A stretch of DNA of 8,245 nt, from NCBI GenBank assembly GCA_937982605.1, contig CALJLC010000102.1:1-8245 (forward strand), in the 5' to 3' direction. The position numbers were made by a program, and so were the translations under genes. Shown piece after piece: positions 1-6,950 of this stretch (position 1 is its first letter; the number at the start of each line of letters is the position of its first letter). This stretch comes from an uncultured Gemmatimonadales bacterium (lineage in GTDB: Bacteria; Gemmatimonadota; Gemmatimonadetes; Longimicrobiales; Gaopeijiaceae). Below the pieces are notes generated by a model that was given only the letters and a program-made list of their open reading frames with translations, did no database searches and was not told where the DNA came from.

Positions 1-421
1 CGAGACGCTCGATCTCCAAGACCTTCATCCACGTCCGCAAGACCCATACCCCGAGGCCGACGTGCAGGGTCGCGGTCACCCAGCCCGCACCCGACGGACC
101 CTGCGCCAGGGCACGAAGCCCTTCCCACCCGAGGAGCCAGAGACCGACCGCGGGAGGCAGCACGCTCCCCACGACGGCCCCCGCCATCCAGGGGCGCCGA
201 GGCCGTCCCGCCACGCGCTGCACCGTGCGCATGCCGTAGGCAAGCGTGGCCACCCCCGCCGCGAGGGCCGCGAAGGCCAGAGCGGCGGCGCCCGGGGCCC
301 CCGCCCCGAAGCGTGCGACGCTGAGGACGACTGCGAGGCCGAGCGGCACGAACGCCCGTCCGAGCCGAGCCGCCGAGAGATCCTGGATGGCGGTCGAGAC
401 GGCGCCCGCCGGATCGTCTAC
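1..421 (-). CDS. Unrecognised multi-spanning membrane protein, partial; start unclear
   Basis: A minus-strand reading frame runs open from about 421 to the left edge and reads as a membrane protein. Counting from the codon at 419-421, an amphipathic lead (DDPAGAVSTAIQDLSAARLG) is followed by hydrophobic segments at about 24-40, 45-63, 79-99 and 112-130, separated by Arg-rich loops (RTVQRVAGRPRRP) and ending KVLEIERL at the edge. I recognise no family. No ATG, GTG or TTG lies near 421; the first conventional start is the GTG at 347-349, which would leave little before the first membrane segment and has only a weak GGACGGG ahead of it. In the same frame upstream of 421 the translation turns Pro/Arg/Gly-rich and non-protein-like, so the coding signal begins where the sigma-like gene stops. 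It may be a separate overlapping gene with an odd start, or the continuation of that gene after a frameshift. Confidence 0.6.
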
Positions 422-765
422 GATGCGATCGCCCGCCCGAGGGCCCGGCGGACCCGGGTGCGAGCGTAGCCCTCGAAGCTCCCGTCGCGCTCCGGGTCGA
501 AGGCCTCCGCGGCCTCGATGACGGCCGTCGAGGCAATGCGGACCAGCCGCTCCTGCGGGACGCCGAGTCCCCGGTTTCGAATCGCCTCGTCGATGCCGAG
601 CCGCAGGAAGGAGAGCGCGAGCGCCACCCGTGCCCGCGCGTCGGTCCCGACACGGCCGGCGAGGAGTTCCAGGTCCGAAGAATCGAGGATCGGCTCGGCG
701 CTCGCGCGCTCGACCAGCTCCTCGACGGGGGCGGTCGCGATCTCGGCCAGGGAGAGCATCGGCAT
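418..765 (-). CDS. Small protein with a truncated sigma-70 region-2-like domain
   Basis: A 115-residue, Ala/Arg/Glu-rich, soluble helical protein. Its second half lines up with sigma-70 region 2: NRGL at 64-67, a helix (ERLVRIASTAVIEAAEAF, 72-89), then FDPERDGSFEGYARTRVRRA at 89-108 and GRAIAS. In housekeeping sigma factors the equivalent run is NRGL, then a helix, then KFDxxRGxxFSTYATWWIRQAI and TRAIAD. The match covers regions 2.1-2.3. The promoter-melting Trp pair is replaced by R-T-R, and the reading frame ends before region 2.4, so promoter recognition as in a normal sigma factor is unlikely. The first 45 or so residues match nothing I recognise. The ATG at 763-765 is preferred; a second ATG two codons later is possible. 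At its TAG stop (418-420) a membrane-protein reading begins in the -1 frame, so this may be the N-terminal part of a longer, frame-disrupted protein. The sigma resemblance is seen by eye and remote; a regulatory role is inference only. Confidence 0.6.
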   Translation of the reverse strand: MPMLSLAEIATAPVEELVERASAEPILDSSDLELLAGRVGTDARARVALALSFLRLGIDEAIRNRGLGVPQERLVRIASTAVIEAAEAFDPERDGSFEGYARTRVRRALGRAIAS

Positions 766-865
766 GGGTCCCCAGAATGGTCAGGTCATCGGGGTCGGAG
801 TCCGAGCCCAATTGTCACGCGCGCCTCACGGGCTGCCAAGCCGTCCGACGGCATTGTTACATGGG
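766..865. other. Intergenic gap between ADOP permease and sigma-like gene
   Basis: This 100-base gap separates two minus-strand genes. It contains a short perfect inverted repeat at 840-852 (GCCGT-CCG-ACGGC, 5-bp stem with a 3-base loop) just after the ADOP stop, without a U-run on the minus strand, so at most a weak hairpin. A purine-rich GGGGA (769-773) precedes the next ATG by only three bases. I see no convincing -35/-10 pair, so whether the downstream gene has its own promoter is unresolved. Confidence 0.4.
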
Positions 866-3295
866 CTACTCCGTCCGCAGCGCGCCGGCCGGATCGACGC
901 CCGCCGCACGCCGGAGCGGCAGGATACCCGCAACGACGACCAGGACACAGGTCGTCACGAGCACACCGGCGATGATCGAGCCCCGGCCCGGTGCCCCGGC
1001 AAAGAGGAGCGACTCGACCAGCCGAACGCCCCAGACGCTCACCCACGCCCCCGCGAGCGCACCGCCCAACCCGATCCAGAGGAGGTGCCGCGCCAGGTGA
1101 CGCCCGAGGTCGAGCGCCCGGGCGCCGAGGGCGACGCGGATGCCGAGATCGCGACGCCGCTCCGCCACGATCACCGCCAGCACGTTGTGGACCCCGAGAC
1201 CGGCCAGGAGCAGCGTGACGAGCGAGAGCGCCAGGAGCGTGGCCGCGGCGAAGCGGGGACGGCGCAGTGGTCCGCGCATGACCTCCTCGAGCGCCTGCAC
1301 CCGGATCACGTCGACGCCGGGGTACGCGGCCGCGAACTCCTCGTCCACGGCGCTCCCGATCGACCCCGCGGCGGGGCCGGCCCGAACCAGGATCCGCGAC
1401 GGGGCGAAGCGGTCGAACTGCGCCAGCGGAAGCCACACCGACGGGTGGACACCCGGGAAGGTCCGGAAGCGGTGGTCTTCCACGACCCCCACCACGGTCC
1501 GCCACTCGTTGCGGCTCAGGCCGCCCATGTAGATCCGGCGTCCGAGCGGCGAGCCGTCGGGCCAGAGCGCCCGGGCCGCCGCGGCGTTGACGATCGCGAC
1601 GGGGTCGTCGTCGGGCCCGTCCTGCGCCCCGAAGTGGCGACCCTCCAGGAGCTCCGTCCCGGCCACGTCGAAGTACGTCGGGAGCACGGCGTCGAAGCCG
1701 ACGTAGGGATTGCCCTGCGCCTCCTCGGGCGTCTGGTCGTCGACGCGCGCCGCGAAGTCGATCCCGCCGCGCAGGACCAGCGGGACGTTGAAGGTCGGCG
1801 ACGCGCCCTCGATGCCGGGTCGCGCCGCGAGCCCCTGGCTGACCGTCCGGAGCACCTCGCCGAATTCCGGCGGGGCCGAGAAGAAGTCGAACGGCTGCCG
1901 GAAGGAGACGAGATAGAGTCCTTCCGGCTCGAAGCCCCGGTCGAGACGCTCCAGCGTGCGAACGTTGTCCACGAGAAGGAGCGCCGCCACCGCCGCGGTG
2001 ACCGCGAGCGCCACCTGCGTGCCGGCGATGACCCGGCGCAGCACCACGCCACCCTCCGAGGTGCCACGAGCCCCGCCCAGCACCGTGGCGGGCGAGTGCC
2101 GGGAGAGCCACACGCCGGCGAGCCCGGCGGAGAGCGTCAGCGCCGCGGAGCCGAGCGCGCCCGCGAAGGCGAGCGAGCGGACGTCGAGGTCGATCGTGGA
2201 GAAGCGGGCGAAGTCCGCCGGGGCGAGCGGAATCAGCACGCCGAGGCCGATCGCGGCGAGCAGGACCCCTCCCACCACACCGAGGCCCGCCTGCACCGTC
2301 GCGTCGGCCAGGAGCGGCGCCACCGCGGAAGCGCGCCCCGCCCCGAGGGCCCGGCGCACCGCCAGCTCCCGCCCCGCGCGGAGCCCGCCGGCCAGGAAGA
2401 GGAGCGTGGCGTTGGCGATCGCGACCCCGAGCAGCACCAGCCCGGCCGCGAGCGTCACGAGGAGCACCGGCCGGGTGTCTCCGACCACGACGTCGACGAG
2501 CCCGACCCCGGTGGCCCGCAGATCGGCCGCCAGCAGTGCGAGCTCCGCGTCCGCGGCGAAGAGCGCGTCGATCGCCGCGGCGGCGTCGGCGAGCGTGGCA
2601 CCCGGTGAGAGTCGCGCGACGACATCGAGCTCCGCCCGTTCCCCGATCGGACCCGCCCCGTCCGGGTCGGTCCCTCCGAGCGTGACCCAGAGCTCGGTGC
2701 CCCGAGGGTAGTCGAAGTCCGGAGGTGCCACGCCGACGATCTCGAAGGAGACGTCGGCGACCCGGATCGAAGTGCCCACGGCGTCGGCCCGACCGCCGAG
2801 CGCAGCGGTCCAGAAGTCGTGACTCACCACCCCCACGGGGATCGCTCCGACCCCGTCGTCAGCGGAGTCGAGCATCCTGCCGAGTGCCGGAACCACGCCC
2901 AGGACACCGAAGAAGTCCCCGGCCACGCGGGTGTGCTCGATCGAGAGGGGCCCGTCCGGGCCGTCGGCCGTGGTCGGGGTGGCGCCGATCGTGCTCACGG
3001 CGGCCACGGCCTCGAGCGGTCCACCGATCCGGCCCACCCGCGGAAGCGCCGCCGGCAGGAAGGGGACCCGGTCGAAGTCGCGCGCCTCGCTTCGTTGCCA
3101 CATCACCACGAGGCGTTGCTGATCGGCCACCGGGAGTGGCTCGAGCAGCACCGCGCGTACCGCGCTGAACGCCAGCGTGGAGGCGCCGATGCCCAGGGAG
3201 AGGGTCAGCGCCCCTGCGGCGCTCCGGAAGGGGCTCCGGGCCGCCCGCGACCATCCACGTCGGAGCTCGGTCCGGAACTGATCGAGGAACTGCAT
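866..3295 (-). CDS. ADOP-type duplicated FtsX/MacB-like ABC permease
   Basis: A complete 809-residue membrane protein with two homologous halves, the layout of the acidobacterial duplicated orphan permease (ADOP) family. Half one has TM1 (25-50), a MacB-type periplasmic core domain (about 52-250, including SHDFW at 158-162 and the segment VADVSFEIVGVAPPDFDYP), TM2 (276-303), the cytoplasmic FtsX coupling motif RELAVRRALGAGRASAV (309-325), TM3 (333-357) and TM4 (372-397). Half two has TM5 (421-441), a second core domain (about 455-650), TM6 (683-710), RRRDLGIRVALGARALDL (713-730), TM7 and TM8, ending in RRAAGVDPAGALRTE, the typical C-terminus. Such proteins are thought to work with a MacB-like ATPase in MacB-style transmembrane signalling or export; none is encoded here. 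The ATG at 3293-3295 gives a start that fits the family (MQFLDQFRTELRRGWSRAAR) but lacks an obvious Shine-Dalgarno. There is no N-terminal PadR or other prefix domain. The substrate is unknown. Confidence 0.92.
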   Translation of the reverse strand: MQFLDQFRTELRRGWSRAARSPFRSAAGALTLSLGIGASTLAFSAVRAVLLEPLPVADQQRLVVMWQRSEARDFDRVPFLPAALPRVGRIGGPLEAVAAVSTIGATPTTADGPDGPLSIEHTRVAGDFFGVLGVVPALGRMLDSADDGVGAIPVGVVSHDFWTAALGGRADAVGTSIRVADVSFEIVGVAPPDFDYPRGTELWVTLGGTDPDGAGPIGERAELDVVARLSPGATLADAAAAIDALFAADAELALLAADLRATGVGLVDVVVGDTRPVLLVTLAAGLVLLGVAIANATLLFLAGGLRAGRELAVRRALGAGRASAVAPLLADATVQAGLGVVGGVLLAAIGLGVLIPLAPADFARFSTIDLDVRSLAFAGALGSAALTLSAGLAGVWLSRHSPATVLGGARGTSEGGVVLRRVIAGTQVALAVTAAVAALLLVDNVRTLERLDRGFEPEGLYLVSFRQPFDFFSAPPEFGEVLRTVSQGLAARPGIEGASPTFNVPLVLRGGIDFAARVDDQTPEEAQGNPYVGFDAVLPTYFDVAGTELLEGRHFGAQDGPDDDPVAIVNAAAARALWPDGSPLGRRIYMGGLSRNEWRTVVGVVEDHRFRTFPGVHPSVWLPLAQFDRFAPSRILVRAGPAAGSIGSAVDEEFAAAYPGVDVIRVQALEEVMRGPLRRPRFAAATLLALSLVTLLLAGLGVHNVLAVIVAERRRDLGIRVALGARALDLGRHLARHLLWIGLGGALAGAWVSVWGVRLVESLLFAGAPGRGSIIAGVLVTTCVLVVVAGILPLRRAAGVDPAGALRTE

Positions 3296-3306
3296 GCCCG
3301 AAGATA

Positions 3307-3346
3307 CGCCCCCGTCCCCCTTCGCTGTCGAGGGAGGACGGGGGCG
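3307..3346 (-). terminator. GC-rich inverted repeat between RND and ADOP genes (possible terminator or attenuator)
   Basis: The arms at 3307-3317 and 3336-3346 are exact inverted repeats (CGCCCCCGTCC / GGACGGGGGCG, 11 bp) around an 18-base loop, within which CCCT (3318-3321) and AGGG (3331-3334) can pair further. In the minus-strand transcript the hairpin begins about 28 bases after the RND stop and ends 11 bases before the ADOP ATG. It is followed by TATCTTC rather than a clear U-run, so it is not a textbook intrinsic terminator. It may dampen read-through into the ADOP gene or act in that gene's 5' leader. Confidence 0.45.
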
Positions 3347-3374
3347 GGGGCGCCTCCGGGCGGGCCCGCGTGCG

Positions 3375-6300
3375 CTAGCCGGCCTCGGGCTGCGGGTCGA
3401 GCATGCCGCCTCCGACCGCCCGGCTCCGGCGCGCACCCACCGGCTCGGGCTCCTCGACCGGAGGTGCCCCGGCCGGACGGGCCGGGACGCGCGGATCGAT
3501 CGTGTGCACCGGCACGTCGGCCACCCGCTCGCTCTCGCCCGCGTCGTCGCGGACGTAGTGCTTCCGGAAGAACTCGGCGAAGTCGTCGACGAGCGAGTAC
3601 ATCACCGGCACGAGGATGAGCGTGAGGAAGGTCGCGAAGAGGATGCCCGCGATGATGGCCACCGCCATCGGACCCCACCACGCCGCCTGCTCACCGCCCC
3701 AGTACAGCTCGGGGCTGAGCGATCCGTAGAGGCCGAAGAAGTCGAAGTTCAGCCCGATCGCCAGCGGAACCATCCCGAGTGCCGTGGTGAGCGCCGTGAG
3801 CACGACCGGGCGGAGACGGGTCTTGCCGCCCTGCACCAGCGCTTCACGACGATCCATGCCGTCCCGTTCGCGCAGCACGGCGATGTAGTCGATCAGGATG
3901 ATCGCGTTGTTCACCACGATCCCGGCCAGCGAGATGATCCCGACGCCCGTGTTGATGATTCCGAAGGGCATCCGGAAGATCATCAGCCCGATGAGCACGC
4001 CCGCGGTCGACATGACGACCGAGGTGAGGATGATCACCGGCTTGACCACCGAATTGAACTGGCTGACCAGGATGAAGCCGATCAGCATGAGGGCGGTGAG
4101 GAACGCGCCGCCGAGGAAGGCCGTGGCCTCGTCCTGATCCTGCGACTGCCCCGAGTACCGCAGCGTGTAGCCCGGTGGAAGCGTGCCGGCGAAATCGCCC
4201 AGCGTCGACTGCACCTCGGCCAGCACGGCGTTGTTCGAGAAGCCCGCGGCCACGTCCGACGTGATCGTGGCCATGCGCGTCTGGTCCTTGCGGCGGATGG
4301 TGCCCGCGCCGTCTTCGACGCTCCACGTGGCCACTTCGACGAGCGGCACCTGCACGCCGCCCTCGGCCATCACCGTGAGCTCACGCAGCCCCTCGAGCTC
4401 GTCGCGATACTCCGGCGCGAGGCGCACGATGATGTCGTACTCGTCGTTGCCCGTCCGGTACTTCGCGGCCTCGATGCCGTTGATCGCGCCGCGAACGGCC
4501 ATGCCGACCTTCGACGTGTTGAGGTCGTACAGCGCCGCCTTCTCGCGATCGACGTGGATCGCCAGCTCGGGACGCGCCGCGTCGAGGTCGCTCTCCAGGC
4601 CGACCAGCTTCCGGTACACCGGCGCCCCCTGGAGCACACCGAGCACCTGGTCCGAGAGGTCCTGCAGGACTGCGGGATCCTCCCCCACGAGCTCGATGCT
4701 CACGGGGGCGCCCTGCGCGGGCCCGTCCTGGACCTTGTCCACCGAGATCTCGGCGCCGGCGATCTGCGTGCCGATGGTGGCCTGCATCTGCGCCAGCACT
4801 TCGAAGGCGTCGTACTCGCGATCCTGGAAGTCGATCAGGGAGACCGTGATCCGTCCGCCTTCCGGACCCGAGGGGCCCCCGCCCATGGGGTTGCCACCCC
4901 CACCGCCGCCACCCGTGACCGCGACGACGGACTCCCAGTCCGCGCGGCCCTCGACCGACGAGAGCTGGGCCTCGAGCTCGCGCACGATGGCATCCGTCGC
5001 CTCGGCGCGCGTCCCGACCGGCGTCTCGACGTCGATCAGCAGCTGGGGCGGCGGCATGTTCTCCGGGAAGTATTCGATCCCCACGCCCGCCGGCGTCGCC
5101 GCGTAGACGAAGTAGGTGGCCATGAAGGCGACCGCCGTCCCGGCGAGCAGGAGCGCCCGGTTGTCGAGCGCCCAGCGGAGCCGCCGCTCGTACGCCTCGA
5201 GCGCTTCGGGCAGGAACGAGTCCTGGAACCAGCGCCCCGCACGAACCAGCACGAAGTGGTGCAGCGCCCAGATGCCGAGGGCGGTCGCGGCCATGAGCCC
5301 CGCCGTGAGCAGGTTCGATGCCGCGACCACGAGGAAGAAGAGCGCCGTTCCGCCGATCGCCGTCCACCGTGCCGCCGGGGTCATCGGCTTCCGCGGCGTG
5401 CCGTCGAGCACCATGAACATGGAGCAGAGCGTCGGCACGATCACGAGCGCCACGAAGAGCGAGCTCGAGAGCGTCACGATCAGCGTCTTGGGCATGTAGC
5501 CCATGAACGACCCGACCTCGCCCGGCCAGAAGAGGAGCGGCGCGAAGGCCGCGAGCGTCGTGGCGGTAGCGGCGATGATCGGCGGCGGCAGCTCGACGGT
5601 CGCATTCTTGGCGGCCGTGAGGCGGTCCCATCCCTCCTCGAGGTACCGGTAGATGTTCTCCACGACCACGATCGCGTTGTCCACCAGCATGCCCAGCGCC
5701 AGGATCAGGCTGAACAGCACGACCATGTTCATCGACAGCCCCATCACCTTCAGCACCATGAAGGAGAGGAACATCGACGCGGGGATCGACACGGCGACGA
5801 ACATCGACGTGGTCGTTCCGAGGAAGAAGAAGAGCACCGAGACGATCAGGATCAGGCCGCTGATGATGTTGTTCTCGAGGCTCGAGACCATGTCCTCGAT
5901 CTGCTCGGACTGATCCGACGTCAGCTGCACCTGCGTGGTCGGCGGGAAGAGCGGCTCCATCTCCGCCACGGCCGCCTTGATGGCCTCCGACGTCTCGATG
6001 ATGTTCTCGCCCGAGCGCTTGATCACGTCGAGCGTGACGACCGCCCTCCCGTCCATGCGGGCGAAGTTCTCCCGCTCGGCGAAGCCGAAGTCGACCGTCG
6101 CGATATCGCGGACGTAGACCGGCCGCGAATCCTGCGTCGTGACCACCAGGTCCTCGATGAGGGTCGGGTCGTCGAACTCGCCGTCGACGCGCACGAGGTA
6201 CTTGGCCGTGCCCACGTCGATGGCGCCGCCCGGGATGTTCACGTTCTCGTTGCGGATGGCGTCGATGACGTCCTGCAATGCGAGGCCGTAGTAGTTCATC

Positions 6301-6950
6301 CGCGAGAGGTCGACGTCGACCTTGACCTCGCGCTCGAGGCCGCCGCGCAGGTCGGCCCGCAGGACCGCCGGGATCGTCTCGAGACGGTCCTGGAGCTCCT
6401 CGGCCAGCTCCTTGAGCCGTACGAGCCCGTACTCCCCGGACAGGTTGACCTGCATGACCGGGATCTCGGAGAAGTTGAACTCGATGATGCTCGGCTCCTC
6501 GGCGTCGGCCGGGAGATCGGGCTTGGCGAGGTCCACCTTCTCCCGGACCTTCTGCAGCGCCTCGTCGAGGTCGATGTTCGTGTCGAACTCGGCGACGACG
6601 CTCGAGTAGCCCTCGACCGAAGTCGAGGTCAGCTCCTTGATCTCCGAGATCGTCGACAGGTCCTCCTCGATGATCCGGGTGACCTGACTCTCCACGTCCG
6701 CCGGAGAGACGCCCGGATAGATCGTGCTGACCGCGATGATCGGGATCGGCAGCTCCGGGAACGACTCCTTGGGGGTCGTCCGGTAGGCGAACGCGCCCAT
6801 GAGCCCGATGATGAAGAGCAGCACGAGGACCGAGGTCCGGTGCTCGACCGCGAAGCTGGTCGCGCGGAACTCCTTGAAGTTGTCGAGCGGGCCGCGGTCG
6901 CGCGGCCCCTCGCCTTCGGCGGTGTGCTCCTCCTGCTCGTTCGGCTTCAT
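3375..6950 (-). CDS. Efflux RND transporter permease (HAE1/AcrB-like), 1191 aa
   Basis: Inner-membrane proton-driven RND pump, the engine of the tripartite system. The N-terminus has a cytoplasmic lead and then TM1 (about 39-56), followed by the family pattern FPELPIPIIAVSTIYPGVSP. Porter subdomains occupy about 60-350 and TM2-TM6 about 360-515. The TM4 motif LALGMLVDNAIVVVENIYRY is at 417-436. TM7 (about 598-618) leads into the second periplasmic half (about 620-940), and TM8-TM12 follow (about 945-1120), with GIVVNNAIILIDYI at 1010-1023 in TM10 and RLRPVVLTALTTALGMVPL at 1045-1063. It is longer than AcrB (about 1050 residues) because of an extra hydrophobic pair at about 527-572, a glycine-rich stretch at 680-699 and a Pro-rich tail after about 1127. 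Two relay positions are Asn (N425, N1014). The start overlaps the adaptor stop as ATGA. The family is secure from sequence; HAE1 placement is likely, while the substrate (drug, solvent, lipid or other) is unknown. Confidence 0.95.
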   Translation of the reverse strand: MKPNEQEEHTAEGEGPRDRGPLDNFKEFRATSFAVEHRTSVLVLLFIIGLMGAFAYRTTPKESFPELPIPIIAVSTIYPGVSPADVESQVTRIIEEDLSTISEIKELTSTSVEGYSSVVAEFDTNIDLDEALQKVREKVDLAKPDLPADAEEPSIIEFNFSEIPVMQVNLSGEYGLVRLKELAEELQDRLETIPAVLRADLRGGLEREVKVDVDLSRMNYYGLALQDVIDAIRNENVNIPGGAIDVGTAKYLVRVDGEFDDPTLIEDLVVTTQDSRPVYVRDIATVDFGFAERENFARMDGRAVVTLDVIKRSGENIIETSEAIKAAVAEMEPLFPPTTQVQLTSDQSEQIEDMVSSLENNIISGLILIVSVLFFFLGTTTSMFVAVSIPASMFLSFMVLKVMGLSMNMVVLFSLILALGMLVDNAIVVVENIYRYLEEGWDRLTAAKNATVELPPPIIAATATTLAAFAPLLFWPGEVGSFMGYMPKTLIVTLSSSLFVALVIVPTLCSMFMVLDGTPRKPMTPAARWTAIGGTALFFLVVAASNLLTAGLMAATALGIWALHHFVLVRAGRWFQDSFLPEALEAYERRLRWALDNRALLLAGTAVAFMATYFVYAATPAGVGIEYFPENMPPPQLLIDVETPVGTRAEATDAIVRELEAQLSSVEGRADWESVVAVTGGGGGGGNPMGGGPSGPEGGRITVSLIDFQDREYDAFEVLAQMQATIGTQIAGAEISVDKVQDGPAQGAPVSIELVGEDPAVLQDLSDQVLGVLQGAPVYRKLVGLESDLDAARPELAIHVDREKAALYDLNTSKVGMAVRGAINGIEAAKYRTGNDEYDIIVRLAPEYRDELEGLRELTVMAEGGVQVPLVEVATWSVEDGAGTIRRKDQTRMATITSDVAAGFSNNAVLAEVQSTLGDFAGTLPPGYTLRYSGQSQDQDEATAFLGGAFLTALMLIGFILVSQFNSVVKPVIILTSVVMSTAGVLIGLMIFRMPFGIINTGVGIISLAGIVVNNAIILIDYIAVLRERDGMDRREALVQGGKTRLRPVVLTALTTALGMVPLAIGLNFDFFGLYGSLSPELYWGGEQAAWWGPMAVAIIAGILFATFLTLILVPVMYSLVDDFAEFFRKHYVRDDAGESERVADVPVHTIDPRVPARPAGAPPVEEPEPVGARRSRAVGGGMLDPQPEAG

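Noticed and set aside
800..830. GTGACA on the minus strand (around 813-818) as a -35 promoter element for the sigma-like gene
   Set aside because: No -10-like hexamer sits at a suitable spacing; the downstream sequence is GC-rich without an AT-rich box.
840..852. Short palindrome after the ADOP stop as an intrinsic terminator
   Set aside because: The stem is only 5 bp and no U-run follows on the minus strand; such hairpins occur often by chance at this GC content.
786..2111. Minus-strand open frame of 441 codons overlapping the ADOP gene in another frame
   Set aside because: It is a Gly/Arg/Ala-rich composition shadow; the overlapping frame encodes a complete, well-matched ADOP second half.
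518..2608. Long plus-strand open reading frame (696 codons) opposite the ADOP and sigma-like genes
   Set aside because: It is Arg/Glu/Pro/His-rich without family resemblance, spans two minus-strand genes and their gap, and is explained as a GC-driven shadow frame.
4854..4917. Glycine/proline codon run as a nucleotide tandem repeat or assembly artefact
   Set aside because: The codons are mixed (GGC, GGT, GGG), the frame is kept on both sides, and the flanking protein matches the RND family, so it reads as a genuine Gly-rich loop.
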